Under the pieces are notes generated by a model, which did not search any database, had not been told where the DNA came from, and worked only from the letters and a program-made list of their open reading frames with translations. DNA of 64,000 bases, from the NCBI GenBank assembly GCA_021904315.1, contig CM038924.1, positions 12,264,026 through 12,328,025 of the forward strand. Reading direction: 5' to 3'. Both the position numbers and the translations under genes were made by a program. Source of the stretch: Sphagnum magellanicum (taxonomy: Eukaryota; Streptophyta; Sphagnopsida; Sphagnales; Sphagnaceae). Below are positions 37,098 through 49,432 of the stretch, in pieces. The first letter of the stretch is position 1; each line of letters begins with the position of its first letter.

Positions 37098-40000
37098 ATT
37101 TAAGTTGAAGAGGATTCAACATAAGTATTAGGCACATCATATGTACATAACTTGTACAACCTGTTGAGCAAAATTTCGTATATGTCATATTTATGAATGG
37201 GGTGCAATCATAATACAACGAGCCAAAAATGGTGTTGGACCACAAAGAAAAATAATCAAAATTGGATAAATATTTATGTTTGGCCATTTAAAGCCATGGT
37301 AATCATGGCAAGTTATTATTTTTTCATTCATATGAATGTTAAGGAATTCAAACCAAAAATCCATTTGATAAAATTTTAACAACTTAAGTTTTGATTTAAG
37401 ACCTTCAAAAGTGCACAACAACACGTTTGCAAAGTCAATTTTACAAAGGACTATCAAAGTTATATAATTAAACACATTTGATGGGAAAAAAATTAAGAGG
37501 ATAAAGACCTATTAACCACATTTTTAAAGCACTCATACCCTAAGATAAGTGGAATTCTAAAATTTTAAAAATTCAAAGAACTTTCCAAAATTGATCTAAA
37601 ATTAAAAATTTTCAAAAGTTCTCTATCGCACATAAATGGGTTTAAATGTACATGATGTGTTAAGAAAAGTTGTAGTTTATTATACAAAAAAACATAAAAA
37701 TGTAAAAAAATAAAAATGGTTATGATTTGAAATTATTATCATTTTTAAAGAAACATTAAATTTTTAAGGAATCAAGACACTTTCAAAAATTCATATTTAT
37801 TCAAAAATGATGAAAAAGAAAACATGTCATGTACTTGAATAACTATAAGCATTTATTATAACAAGTTGCAAAAAAATTGTTCCAAAATTCATTCATATGA
37901 AAAAAAAACATTTGGGAAAAAGGACATGTTGTACTTTTTTTCAATAATCATGTTGGTTCATTGTATCCCATTTGCACCCAATGGCAAGAAAAATGTTTCC
38001 CCAATTATGTAATAGTTGTGATAACTTGTACACAATAAAATAAAAAGTGATTATTTTTCACCTACTAAAATTTTTCCAATGATATTATGATTAAAAAACT
38101 CATAATAACACAACATACATATTTACAACATACTTGTTTGCATTTGTTCAACACTTGATTTCAAATTGAATCAAATTTTAAATCTCAATTACATTAATAA
38201 AATGGATAATTTGAACATTTGGTGAAATTATGATAAACACCAAATAAGGTCTAATATCAAATGGTAGCATATTTATTTTCACAAAAACATATATTTCAGA
38301 CAAGACATATGGTAAACCCATCCTTGGGTGGTACCATTAAGAACCACCTCAAGGAATGGTTAAATAACCAAAAATGGCCAAATTATTTTTCCTAGGCCCT
38401 TTAAATATTTTCATTATTATTATTTTTCATGTTTATCCATTACATACCTTAATATATGGTTGAAGTTTATTTTGGAATATAAAAAAATAGAAACTGTTAA
38501 AATTTTGCATTCCTAGTAAAGATTACGCTTTCAAAAATTAATAACTTTAACTTTGGAAATTCATAACTAAATTATATTTATTCAATTAATTGCCTAATAA
38601 AAACCTAAAAATAAATAGATTTCAAAAATATCTTAGGAAAAACATTCCCAAAAAACCTTTCAAATCAGGTTTCAAAGTTGTGTTCCTGACCAAAAAGTTC
38701 AAGGAAAGGAACTAGTAAGTTACGTTTTTGAAACTTTTTTTAAATGCAATGATTAGGAACATAAAAATACACAATATTTTTGATATTATTGAAATTTCAA
38801 AATCTATGGAACCTAATAAATGTACTCATTAAAAAATTTATGAAAAAGAAATTTTAAATGTTTCCTTTAATTTTTTAAAGTTTGATGGGTTCAAGAAAAT
38901 CAAGGTGTGACATTGCTAATAGTAGCACCCAAGGATGGGTTCGCCTTATATAAACTTATTGATGGGAATCTCAATTAATGTTTTCATTTTGCCAAATGGT
39001 TAACCCCCTTAAACAATGTGAAATCGTGACGCCTTAATGAATCTTGACATGGAAACACAACCAATTATGGGATTCATATTTTAAGGTCATTGTCATTTTA
39101 TGCCTCTCATTAATGTTGATGTCCTTGTCATTAGCATCATTGCATTACTTTTTCAGCTTTGAAATGCCTATCCCATGCAAGGTTATGATGATATTTCACC
39201 CCCTTATTTTGTCACAATTCATTGATATCCATGATCCTTTCCATATGTAATTAGTTGTAATTGTGTTTGCCTATGAAAGTCATTATTGCCTTATCAACTA
39301 GCCTCTTCTTCTTTTAAGTGACTCATTGTGTGAACAAATTTTGAATAGGCGGATGAAAATGGTCCATGGAAGCAAGGCGAAGGCACATTACAGTGACCCC
39401 CTTTGGGGTGTCACATTGTACCACTTTCCAAGGATATGCATGTTTGAGTGTATCCCACTTCAAACTTTTGAAAGAATTTGACAATATTTTTGCATATTAT
39501 GTTAAAATATAACCTAGGCAATATATTTTTAAAAATGATTTCATTTCATTTTATAAAATGGGAAATTGGAGTATATTTGTGGAAATGAATGTAGTGTATT
39601 TGTGTACTCAAAAACACAAATATACTCCAAAAAAAATTTCAATAATTTTTAATCTTTATGAATGTTGAAGGTATATTGAACCATGTCATTTCACATACAA
39701 TAGAAGAAATCTTGTCCATATTGACCATCATTTTGCAATTACAATGCAATTGTTGTCCAAACCTACCATATTTGCAACTACGATATTTGTAATCCTATGT
39801 GTCCATGCAATTGCAAATATATACCACTACATCTGCAACTAAATGATGCACTATAAAAAAACGTGGCTTTTCAAAAGGTCAACTTGATCGAAATGTCCAC
39901 ATTGACCCAAGGGTATGTCCATTTTGATTAAAGGTTTGGGGCATGAAAAACACATGTTACATTTGGCCAGTACATTTGATTAAAGTGACCTTTTTGACTA

Positions 40001-40139
40001 AGTGCCAAGTTAAAGATTTAAACAAATATCCATCAAAATGGTCGTGGCTTAATCAAATTGGCCACATTGGATGTCCATAGGGTTTAGTCAAATTAATCAT
40101 CTTGATTTGACCCTTAGTCAAATGAATCATATTCATTTG
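37098..40139. other. AT-rich intergenic DNA
   Basis: No gene. 39870-40130 repeats GTCAAATTAATCAT and GTCCATTTTGATT-like words in a loose array. Confidence 0.5.
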
Positions 40140-40400
40140 ATGACTTAGCTTACTTGTTAAACTTAGGCTACCTACCGAACCTAACATAACTAATAGGTTA
40201 GGCTAGGTCTAAACTACCTATTTAACCTAACATAATTAATAGGTTAATAGGTTATTTGTTAAGTAATAACCTAACTAGTAGCCTAGCCTAAACCTATTTA
40301 ATAGATTACTTAGGACGTAGCCTAGGACTATTAAATAGCCTATAAGTAGCTAGTGTAAGCTTTTAAAGTAGGTTTAGGGTTTAGGATTAATAATGTTAAT
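40140..40400 (+). repeat. Degenerate CCTAGG/AATAGGTTA array
   Basis: Dense variants of CCTAACATAACTAATAGGTTA and CCTAGCCTA. Related stretches lie at 25800-25975, 34260-34390, 41210-41320 and 41880-42000. Confidence 0.5.
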
Positions 40401-41879
40401 AATGTTTGAGCATTTATGCATTTTAGTACACATTTTATGAATTTTGAAAATTGTTGGATTATGACAATGTGAAGCCTTTCAAAAGTATGTTTTTAATACA
40501 TTTAGGATCAAACATCTAAGTGAATGTATCATTGGATGGTACAAAAAGGAACATCACACCTTCATTGTATTATATTTATCAAATTTTAAGAAAATATAAG
40601 AAACACTTAAATAAATGTTTCCACCATCATTTTCTTGAATACATTCACTATATTTTATAGACTTTGAAACTTTATCAATATAAAAAATTATTTTGAACTT
40701 TGATCAATGTTCTTAATCATTGCATTTAGAAAAAGTTTCATGAATGTAACAATGATTACTTTCCTTGAACTTTGTGGTTATAAATATAATAAAAACAAGT
40801 TTTGAGTTTTCTCCTTTTGGATGTAAATTTTGAATGTACTTTTAAAAAATATTTTATTTTATTTTTTGTAAATTAATTGATTGAATAACATTATATGTTT
40901 GTAGTGTCCAAATCAACTTCTTTTGCAACTACATTTGTAACAATCCCATGTGTCACTATAATTGCAAGTGTTTTGTGATCACATATGTGATTACATTATA
41001 ACAAATCTCAATTGTACATGCAACTCCAACTCGCAATTATCACAAGTTTATCAATGAAAAGATTGATTAAAAATGAACATATGTCATCCATTGATGGTTG
41101 ACAACCAAGCTGCTTTTGTAATTGTATTTGTAACTATACATAAATGACTAGATAACGCATGACATCTAAATTACTATAACAATTCAAAGTTTACAAGTTC
41201 ATTTTTGGTTAGTTGGTAGGCTAAAAAAACCATAATACCTAACTACTTATTTAAAACCTAAATAGTTAGCTCATCTACTTAGTTAAGTAGGTAGGTAAAT
41301 AAGCCATCTACCTAGATAACACAACTCCAAAATGTGACATTTATGATTGCATGACTATGTAGTTCAAAAAACCAAGTTGTGTTTGCCATTAATTGCAAAT
41401 GTGGATGTAGTCCGAAAAACCAATTATGACTGCATCTTCTATGATTGCAATTTTAAAAACATAAATATTTTTAATTTGATAAAATTTATATTGCCACATG
41501 TTAATATAAACTTAACTTTTTTTTTTTTTTTAAATTATGATTTCCCACATGGCAATTTAGAGCTAAATATTGAACTATTTGGCCCAATTATGTGATGCCA
41601 CATGGCGTGCACTTAAAGTTAAATTTTTAATTATTTGACTTGATTATGTGATGTTATGCAGCATGCACTAAAACTACATTTTGAATTATTTGAACCAATT
41701 ACGTGATGCCACATGGCATCCAAAGCATAACCTAGGCCACCTACCTTAAAGACCCATAGGTGTGACTAGGTTGTAAATGAAAGGAGTTGAACCTTTCACC
41801 TTCAACTTGGGGTTCAAATGCTCAATTGTTGCAACACAAGTTTTTTTATAATAACATCAATTGCCATCAAAATTATAAA
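40401..41879. other. AT-rich intergenic DNA, no gene seen
   Basis: Short degenerate arrays (for example 41220-41310) but no coding signal. Confidence 0.5.
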
Positions 41880-42930
41880 CCTAGGGCTAACCTTGGGTAG
41901 TTATGAATCTAGCCTAGGCTAACCTAGGCTTCCACAAGGTAAAACTAGGTTGATTTAATATTACCTAGGTTAAAATGGGCTAGACCTAGATCATTTAGGT
42001 TAAATTTTAAATTTAAGTAGGTTAAACTAATAGAAATCAAGCTAAACACAACTATTTAAGCTAAATTAAGATAAATTATGTTGTTTAGACTAAACTTAGT
42101 TAAATTAAGTTAAACTAAGTTACTTTGAATAAATATGGTTAAATTAAGAACTTTAAATTAGACTATTTTGACTAAATTTGCCTAAATTAATCTCACTTAA
42201 GTTATTTAGGTTATTTTGATTAAATTAAGTTGTAGTTGGTTATTTGATTATTTTAAATTTGGGTAAACTTGGTTAAAGTAACATTGAACTTGAAAAAACA
42301 TGGCTAAACTAACATAAATTTGGTTAAAATAATATAAAATTAATTGAACTAAATTAATTTTGGTAAGTTTTTTTAAAGTTTAAATATAGTTAAATTAACA
42401 TAAATTTAACTACACTGGCTTATTTAAGTTAAATTAAGCTAAACTACATTACTTGGCATAAATTAGGTTAAATTAGACTAAAGTTGATTTTATAACTAAA
42501 TTAAACTAGAGTAAATATTATTAAAACAAATTAATTTTTCAAATTTTGTTTAATATTGATTAAACAAACAAAAATTTGGTTTAATTAAATTATTCTAAAC
42601 ATGATCAAACACGACTAAATTTGAATAAACAAGGCTAAATTTTGGTAACCTTGGCTAAACTTGGTTCATTTATCATAAATTATGCTAAATTATGGTGTTT
42701 AGGTTAAGCTAAGTTAAATTTGACCCAATTTCACTAAATTTGACTAAAATAAATTAATTTTAATTAAACTTGGCTAAATTAGGTGAATGCGACTAAATTA
42801 GGGTAAACTTGACAAAACTTGATTAAATTAAACTAAAATTGATTAAACTTGATTGAATTTGATTACTTAGGCTACATTTGGTTAAATTTGGTGAAAATTG
42901 GTTAATCCAAACCAAATTAAGCCATGGGGT
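41880..42930 (+). repeat. Degenerate TTAAACTTGGTTAAAT array
   Basis: About 1 kb built of variants of TTAAATTAGGCTAAACTTGG with a loose 10-13 base rhythm. It grades at its left edge into CCTAGGCTAACCTAGG. Confidence 0.6.
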
Positions 42931-44494
42931 TAATTAATTATGCCAAATTAAAATGAAATAGGCTCAAATAAAGTTCAAGTATTTGAAAGTAGATGAAATG
43001 TTTTTGTAAACATTTGATTTTTTTCAAACACCTCAATATTGATGTGGTGAACATTTTAATATATATTTTTAGTTAATTGAATCTTTTCCATAACTAAAAT
43101 CATACCTCCCCCCCTAAAAAAATGGCATAATTGTTGGGGATACTTTTGGGGTACTTTTTCAAGTCCAAATGATATGACACAAATTGCTTTGAAAAGCTAG
43201 AAGGAGTTTAAAGATGCCCATGAATAAAATTAAAAGTTTCATTTGTTTTGAAATGTTAAAGGAAGGTTAGAAATTTGAAAGATTATTTTTTTGTGTTTTC
43301 AAGTAGAAAACAAAGTAACAAGTGTGTACAATATCTTGCACATTGTTAAAATATGTGCAAGCCCCTTCCAACCTACATATCTTCATTTTTTGATCTTTTT
43401 TGTTAATGAATTCATTTTTAAAAAAGAAGCATAAACTATCCATTTATTCAGGGTTGTCATAACTTGTTCAAAAGTTTAAACAACACAAGTTGATCATGTT
43501 TGCAACTATTAAGCCCATTATTTGTAATCATAATTATAGTCATATTTGTAGTTGTATTTATAGTCACATAGTAGTTATAACCATAATCACTAAAATGATA
43601 ACGATTGGAAGGCATATATAACTATATGATTACATTTCGATACTAGTTACAAATTGTCTTAATCATAAACATCACGTTTCAGTGTTATGTATAGAATTAA
43701 AACTTTAGATATTCAAAAGTTTTACTTTACAACAACATGAATATACATTATGCCAAAATGTGGCACATATATATCTACATTGATGACTAAGTTTGAACTT
43801 TGTAATCAAATGTCACCGTGAAGACTACATGCAAATATAGGACCTTGAATCAAACCTATCATTTTCACCATTAGTTATATTATGATCTTTAGTTGTAAAT
43901 GTCACAATTATAATTGCTAAAGGAAATCAAAAATGCGAATTTTAAAACTTTTGGGCCTTTGATAATGATTGGAGCACTAAATGGGCAAGTTTTAGATCTT
44001 TTTCAAGTCAACCATAGAAAGCAGTTTTTGAGATTGACCCTTGGAGGAGTCATTAAGGGAACATATCATGGTTAATTAAGTACCATGTTTGGAAATAAAA
44101 TTCAAGGACTTCAGTTTTGCCATCTACCAAATATAAATTCTACATGGAATCAATTTACTTCTAAAAATATGAATAATTCATATGGTGGCACTGGTGATTT
44201 TTCACATGTGTATGTAATTATGCATCAATACTTTGGTAAATAAAATAAAATGAAAAAAATTAATATATATTTTTTTGCAAATAGTTTGACTTATTTTCTC
44301 ACATGATTATTTCCTACACATGTGACTTACATTTTGGGCCAAAAAATACTAAGTTTAATGAATATAAACAATCAACCAAATGATTAAAAAAATAGCTTTT
44401 TCCCTTGCAACCATTTTAAAATGAATTATGTAACCTTGAATTTTTTGGTACCATGTATGCTCTAATCAAATGCATTTAATAAACATTTTCAAAC
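42931..44494. other. AT-rich intergenic DNA, no gene seen
   Basis: No coding frame or defined element. Confidence 0.5.
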
Positions 44495-45500
44495 ATAAAT
44501 GTAATGTATAATAGCCTAAGGTGGAATAATTTATAACAATTTAGGTTAAAATAGCTGAAAATATCCTAAGGTAAAATAGTCTAAAATAACTTAGGGTGTA
44601 ATAGCTTAAAATAACCAAGAACAACTTAGAATAATAATAAAAATAACCTAGGTTGAAATAGCCTAGAATAACCAAAAATTGCCTAGTGTAGAATAGTTTA
44701 CAACAACTATGGGTGGAATAATTTTGAATAAATGAGGATGGAATAGCCTAAAATAATTGAAAATAACATAGGATACAATAGCTTAAAATAATTTAAATTG
44801 GAATTATTTATAATAGCCAAAAACAACCTAAGGTAGAATAACCTTTTGTGAAATAGACTTTGAATAATTGAAAATAACTTAGGGTAAAATAATTTAAAAT
44901 AACTTAAAGTGGAATGGCTTATAATAGAGAAAAATAACCTAGGGTAAAATAGTTTAAAATAGCCAAAATTAGAATAGCCTAAAATAATCTAGAATAGATT
45001 AAACCACTAGAAAAAAATGTCTTTTTTGACTTGTCATTTACTATTTAAAGTGTTGTTTGCAACGATTTTAGTTGCATTTGTGACTACGTTTACAACTAAA
45101 ATAGTCACAAATGACACTTGTAGTAGCAAAGGATGTCAAAAAAAAAAGTTTTTATTCAAGTGAAGTGGAATAACCAAGAATAGCCTAAGGTGAAATAACC
45201 TAGTAGATAGCTAAAAATAACCTAAAATAGCTTAAGGTGAAATAGCCTAGGACTAGTCTATGAATAGCCCAAGGCTATAATAACTTAAAATAGCTTAAGC
45301 TTTAATAATATAGAATAACCTAGTGCTAAGATACACTAGCCTAGGAATAATTCACAACTAACCTATGGTACCCTAAATATCACTAGGATAGCCTACACTA
45401 GCCTAAGAATAACATAGGACTAGTCTATAAATATGGTAGCCTTGGAATAGCTACGATTAGCTTAACATCCTAGCTTATGGTAGTTAGGAATAGCCTAGGA
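44495..45500 (+). repeat. Degenerate AATAGCCTAAAATAACC tandem array, copy B
   Basis: About 1 kb of variants of AAAATAACCTAGGGTGAAAT AGCC with loose 20-30 base spacing. Interrupted at 45000-45165 by unrelated sequence holding an inverted repeat, CATTTGTGACT (45075-45085) with AGTCACAAATG (45103-45113). Resembles 27900-28150. Confidence 0.65.
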
Positions 45501-46364
45501 ATGGTTTAGAATATCTTAGCTAAATGTGAATGGCTCATACTGAGCTAACTACCGTGGTTAGCTATGGGACAGGAACACAGGGTGATTTCCTGTCCACCCA
45601 TCATCCATCCTGCACGGTGTGCTGGTGGCTGCTGGTTGATTCTGGCAGATGAATGGGAGAGGACCATCAACACAGGTGATTTCATCATTTGGGGGTTCCT
45701 TGGCCTGCAGCTCAAGGACCCTTGATCTGGTTTTCCTTGAGTTAAATATGATGATCTCTAACCCACAAAGGTCCCGGCATCCAATTTTGACTGCAAGTCG
45801 GGCTTTGCCTGCCCATGTTCAGGCAGTTCCTCTAGGCTTGAAGGCATAGCTTAAAAAAGTGTGGCTTAGCTATGGCATACGCCTCCCTAAAAGGTCTGGC
45901 TAGAGTTGGTGCAAGTGCCTTAACTTTTGACTCATGCAGTCTGGAAGTTTAGGGTAAAGACAGAGGCGGTGAGCTTTATTTAGAATAAGGGCCCCAAGTG
46001 TGAAGTGGAGCTGATTCCAGTTGAGCTCAAGGCCAAGGGCTTTACCAAGCATAAAGACCTGCTCTGAGTTTTTTTTCATGATAAATGGGGGGGGGGGGTA
46101 CTCAATGGGTATCATGAGGGAAAATTAACAAAAAATGGGGGTAGTGCAATTCTGAAAACAGAATTTGGCTTCACACAAAATATGCAGGGTTAACATGCCC
46201 TCCAATTACATACTAAAACAAATGGGAGCAGGTCTTGGGGTTTTCTACGGAATATTGTTTTTGGTCCTAGGGGTTTAAGTAGTTGCATACTTCTGGCATG
46301 TTTATGCAATATCAAGTAAAAGTGCAGCACGTGGAGGACATTCAGGTAGATTAGTGCCTAGGGG
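45501..46364. other. Intergenic, sharp rise in GC
   Basis: The AT-rich array stops near 45535 and less AT-rich unique DNA follows. A run of 12 G lies at 46087-46098. No gene recognised. Confidence 0.5.
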
Positions 46365-46367
46365 TAA

Positions 46368-46741
46368 GAGCATCCACACCACTGCTTAGTATGTGACCCT
46401 GCAAAAATATTTCTCATATCCAAATTTAGTTATTTACTTCTTTTCAACCCCACCCATAAAATTGAAACTGGGACTGCAAATAGGTGGGAACTATTAATAG
46501 CAAACCAGCTGGACCAATTATTATGTTTGGCCAATCAAAAACAGGGAGCAGCAGACAGGTCATATTTATTACACTCTTCTGTAGCATGGGCACAACTTTG
46601 CTATGCCTTTTACTGGCCTCAGCAATGACAGCAAATTTGCAGGAGCAAAACCATTTTCCGGAGCTAAACCAACATATTTTGACTTTTCTTCATCCAATTT
46701 TAATGTGGAGGGTCACAAACTGAGCACCAATGGGGATGCTT
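46368..46741. mobile_element. Tourist-like MITE, copy 2
   Basis: 374 bp. TAA precedes it at 46365-46367. Ends GAGCATCCACACCACTGCTT and, inverted, AAGCATCCCCATTGGTGCTC continue into the shared AGTATGTGACCCTGCA core. The right TAA is lost. Its interior is an inverted copy of the next MITE. Confidence 0.75.
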
Positions 46742-46750
46742 TGTTCCTAA

Positions 46751-47104
46751 GATCATCTCCACTGGTGCTCAGTATGTGACTGCAGACAGTAAAATTTATT
46801 GTGGAAAAGTCAAAATGTGCCAGTTTAGCTCAGGAAATTTGGTTTTTCTGCCGTGGCTGGTCAAAGGCACAACACGGTTGTGTACCTTCAAAAAAAGAGT
46901 GTAATAAATTGGACCTGACTGCAGCTCAGTACTTCTAATTGGTGATTGTAATTATTGGTCCAAGTGGTTTGCTATTAGTAGTTCCCATATACATGCACTT
47001 CCAGTTACAGTTTTATTAGTGGGGATGCCAAAAAAAATACAGCTAAACTTAGACATTTAATTTTATTATCCAGAGTGACTTACTGAGCACGGGTGGAAAT
47101 GCTC
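46751..47104. mobile_element. Tourist-like MITE, copy 3, inverted relative to copy 2
   Basis: 354 bp with TAA on both sides (46748-46750 and 47105-47107). Ends GATCATCTCCACTGGTGCTC and, inverted, GAGCATTTCCACCCGTGCTC. Same direction as the copy at 5146-5520. Confidence 0.85.
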
Positions 47105-47129
47105 TAAGGCTACATAGCTAGGTAGTTTG

Positions 47130-47269
47130 GAGGTTCAAATCTCAACTGGACCCCCTTCTCCTCATGCTGTGTGAGCCCTGAGGACAGTGAGCTACCCTAG
47201 TGGTTAGGGTTTTGAGCCTGTAGCCAGAGTTTCCCATACACCGCCCCCGCCCCCCCCCCCCCCGCCCCC
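47130..47269 (+). repeat. tRNA-like promoter words and a C-rich tract
   Basis: GAGGTTCAAATCTC at about 47140 resembles a B-box, and CTAGTGGTTAGGG near 47199 resembles an A-box, but the order is reversed, so these may be two SINE fragments. 47241-47269 is nearly pure C. Confidence 0.35.
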
Positions 47270-48923
47270 AAAAGGGGAAAAAAAGAGAGAGAGACAAAAT
47301 AAAAAAGTTGTATTACATGGTTGCATTATTTTTCAGTAGGCTAATCAAATTTCTACCAGAATCAGTGGTTTAAGAATTTCCAAAAATTTACATTGACAAA
47401 GGAACTGTAGCTGCACAGGACACTGAAAAAGAACCTGAATTACTTGCACATGAAAGACAATAACAGTCTGATGCTGTCTATGGCTTTAACTGAAAGCTGG
47501 TTCCTTTTGGGTTGGTTGGGTTGCAAAGACACAACTTTATTTCAAAAAGAATCTGTAGCTTCAAAAGACAACAAACAGAAGAAGGTTGGTTTTCATGTGC
47601 ACAGTACAGCCTGCAGTTTAGAATACAACCCAGCTCCAACTTTCCTTGTGAACAGACCGTGAAAACATGGGTTTCATGTACAAACTGAAGTTGTGAACTC
47701 GTACTCTCCATTGTAAGCTTCGGGAGGCTGTACACTGCAATTTCTTTTTGCAGCTTCGTGCAAGAATACCAAGACAACCTGAAAAGCATTGCATGACAAG
47801 AACCATAAACTTTGATGTTGAAGACCAGCTGGTGTCTTGGGTGTAGGGCTCCTAAAAAGTTACAAAGCTCATTCGGAGCTTCAATTGTTGGGGGCACCGT
47901 GTGTCAAAATATTTTGTGCACAATATGGATACCTCAAGTTTATTGTTTTCTAGCACTTTGGGTTTCAATTCATTTTAGCTCGCATGTTCAGTAGGCTCGG
48001 AAGTTTTGTAAGTTCTAATCAGGTGTTTTTCTCAATAAAAAAATGTTGTAAAATTTCCTTAAGAATGCATTTGTTGCATGCTCATTACATATCTTTAGAT
48101 GGTGACACTTGTATCTGAAAAGATTATTTGTGCATATGGCTCTTACATTTGTAAAGATCTTCTAGCCATTAGAGATGAGCACCTCAAAATATGGTGTAGG
48201 GCCAATGTCAATGCAAAAGATTGTGATCACCTTCGACTTTGATAGCATGTAGTCCAAGCAGCAGTCTTTCAAAAATGTCATTTTTGAAAAGCATTTTGCC
48301 ACTGGGTGAATTGATTTTCAAAAAGGTGAAAAAAAGTGGTTTCTTGGGTTTTCTAACTGCCAAGTTTTGAGAAAATCAGAAAAGAAAAGAAGAAAATTCT
48401 ATGCTATGTTTCTTCACATTTTCATAGCCAAATGTGGGTAAATTATCTTATGGATGCTTGTGATTGCAGCTACATCACAAATTTGAAGAGAAAAAAACAA
48501 CAAAAACTGGTAACTAGCATTGGGTGACAATTTTGGTGACTCCTAGCCATAGGCCTGATGTAATTCAACAATAATGAGTTTTACAAAGAAATAATAAATA
48601 GTTCATGGAGTTTTTTCCATGGATTTTTCAAATTTTATTCCTACATGAAAACTTTTGAACAAACCACCTACTAGTCCAAAGCTAATATCATCCATTCAAT
48701 AAAATGTTAATATCAATCAATTTGGATGATCAACCAAGATACTATTTGAATATATGCTGAAATGTTTTCAAAGATAAAACATTTTAAGGGAACCACCATA
48801 GTATAGGGTGTTAAATAATTAATTAATTTTGAAGATTATAGGCTGAAAAACGGAATATTTCAAAACATTCTCTCTCTTTGTTTACCAAAAACATTATTTG
48901 AAAAAGTAGATTTGTTTGATAAT

Positions 48924-49002
48924 TTCAACATTTCTACAAACATCATCCAAATTAGTTAGGGTTTAGGGTTCAACATTTCTACAAACATCATCCAAATTAG
49001 TT
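48924..49002 (+). repeat. 34-bp direct duplication around a TTTAGGG-type insert
   Basis: 48924-48957 and 48969-49002 are identical 34-base copies separated by AGGGTTTAGGG, which is plant telomere-repeat sequence. Confidence 0.8.
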
Positions 49003-49406
49003 TTGCTGATCACACTTCACTTCAAACGTGGGACACAAACCCCCAACGCTCTTACTTTATGATTACTATATGATTCGGGTCATTTTGTCTTCAAGTTTTT
49101 GCAAGCAATATTCTATGAGAATTTGGGTGTCCTTTATTCTTTCAGGCGATTTATGGGTTTTTGACCTGGATGATTTTAGGATAGTGCATATTAGTGCTAA
49201 GATTCCAAAGGAAATCTTAACTATTTGTCTTCGGCATTCCAAATTCATAACCTTTTTGCAAGCCTACTTGTAAATCACAAGCTCAGAATAGCCTACAACA
49301 TAGGAAGAAAAAATTGCCCTTGTAGATAGGCAGGCGAACAATTTATGTTTATAAGAATCAAGAAAATAAAAAAATGATTAATGATTAATCTATATATTAA
49401 GATAGA

Positions 49407-49432
49407 TGTTTGTTTGTTTGTTTGTTTGTTTG
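49407..49432 (+). repeat. (TGTT)n microsatellite
   Basis: 26 bases, uninterrupted. Confidence 0.9.

Noticed and set aside
46484..46723. 79-codon frame near 46.5 kb
   Set aside because: It lies entirely inside a non-coding MITE.
47478..47897. 139-codon minus-strand frame
   Set aside because: No motif, no relatives recognised, and another frame overlaps it on the same strand.
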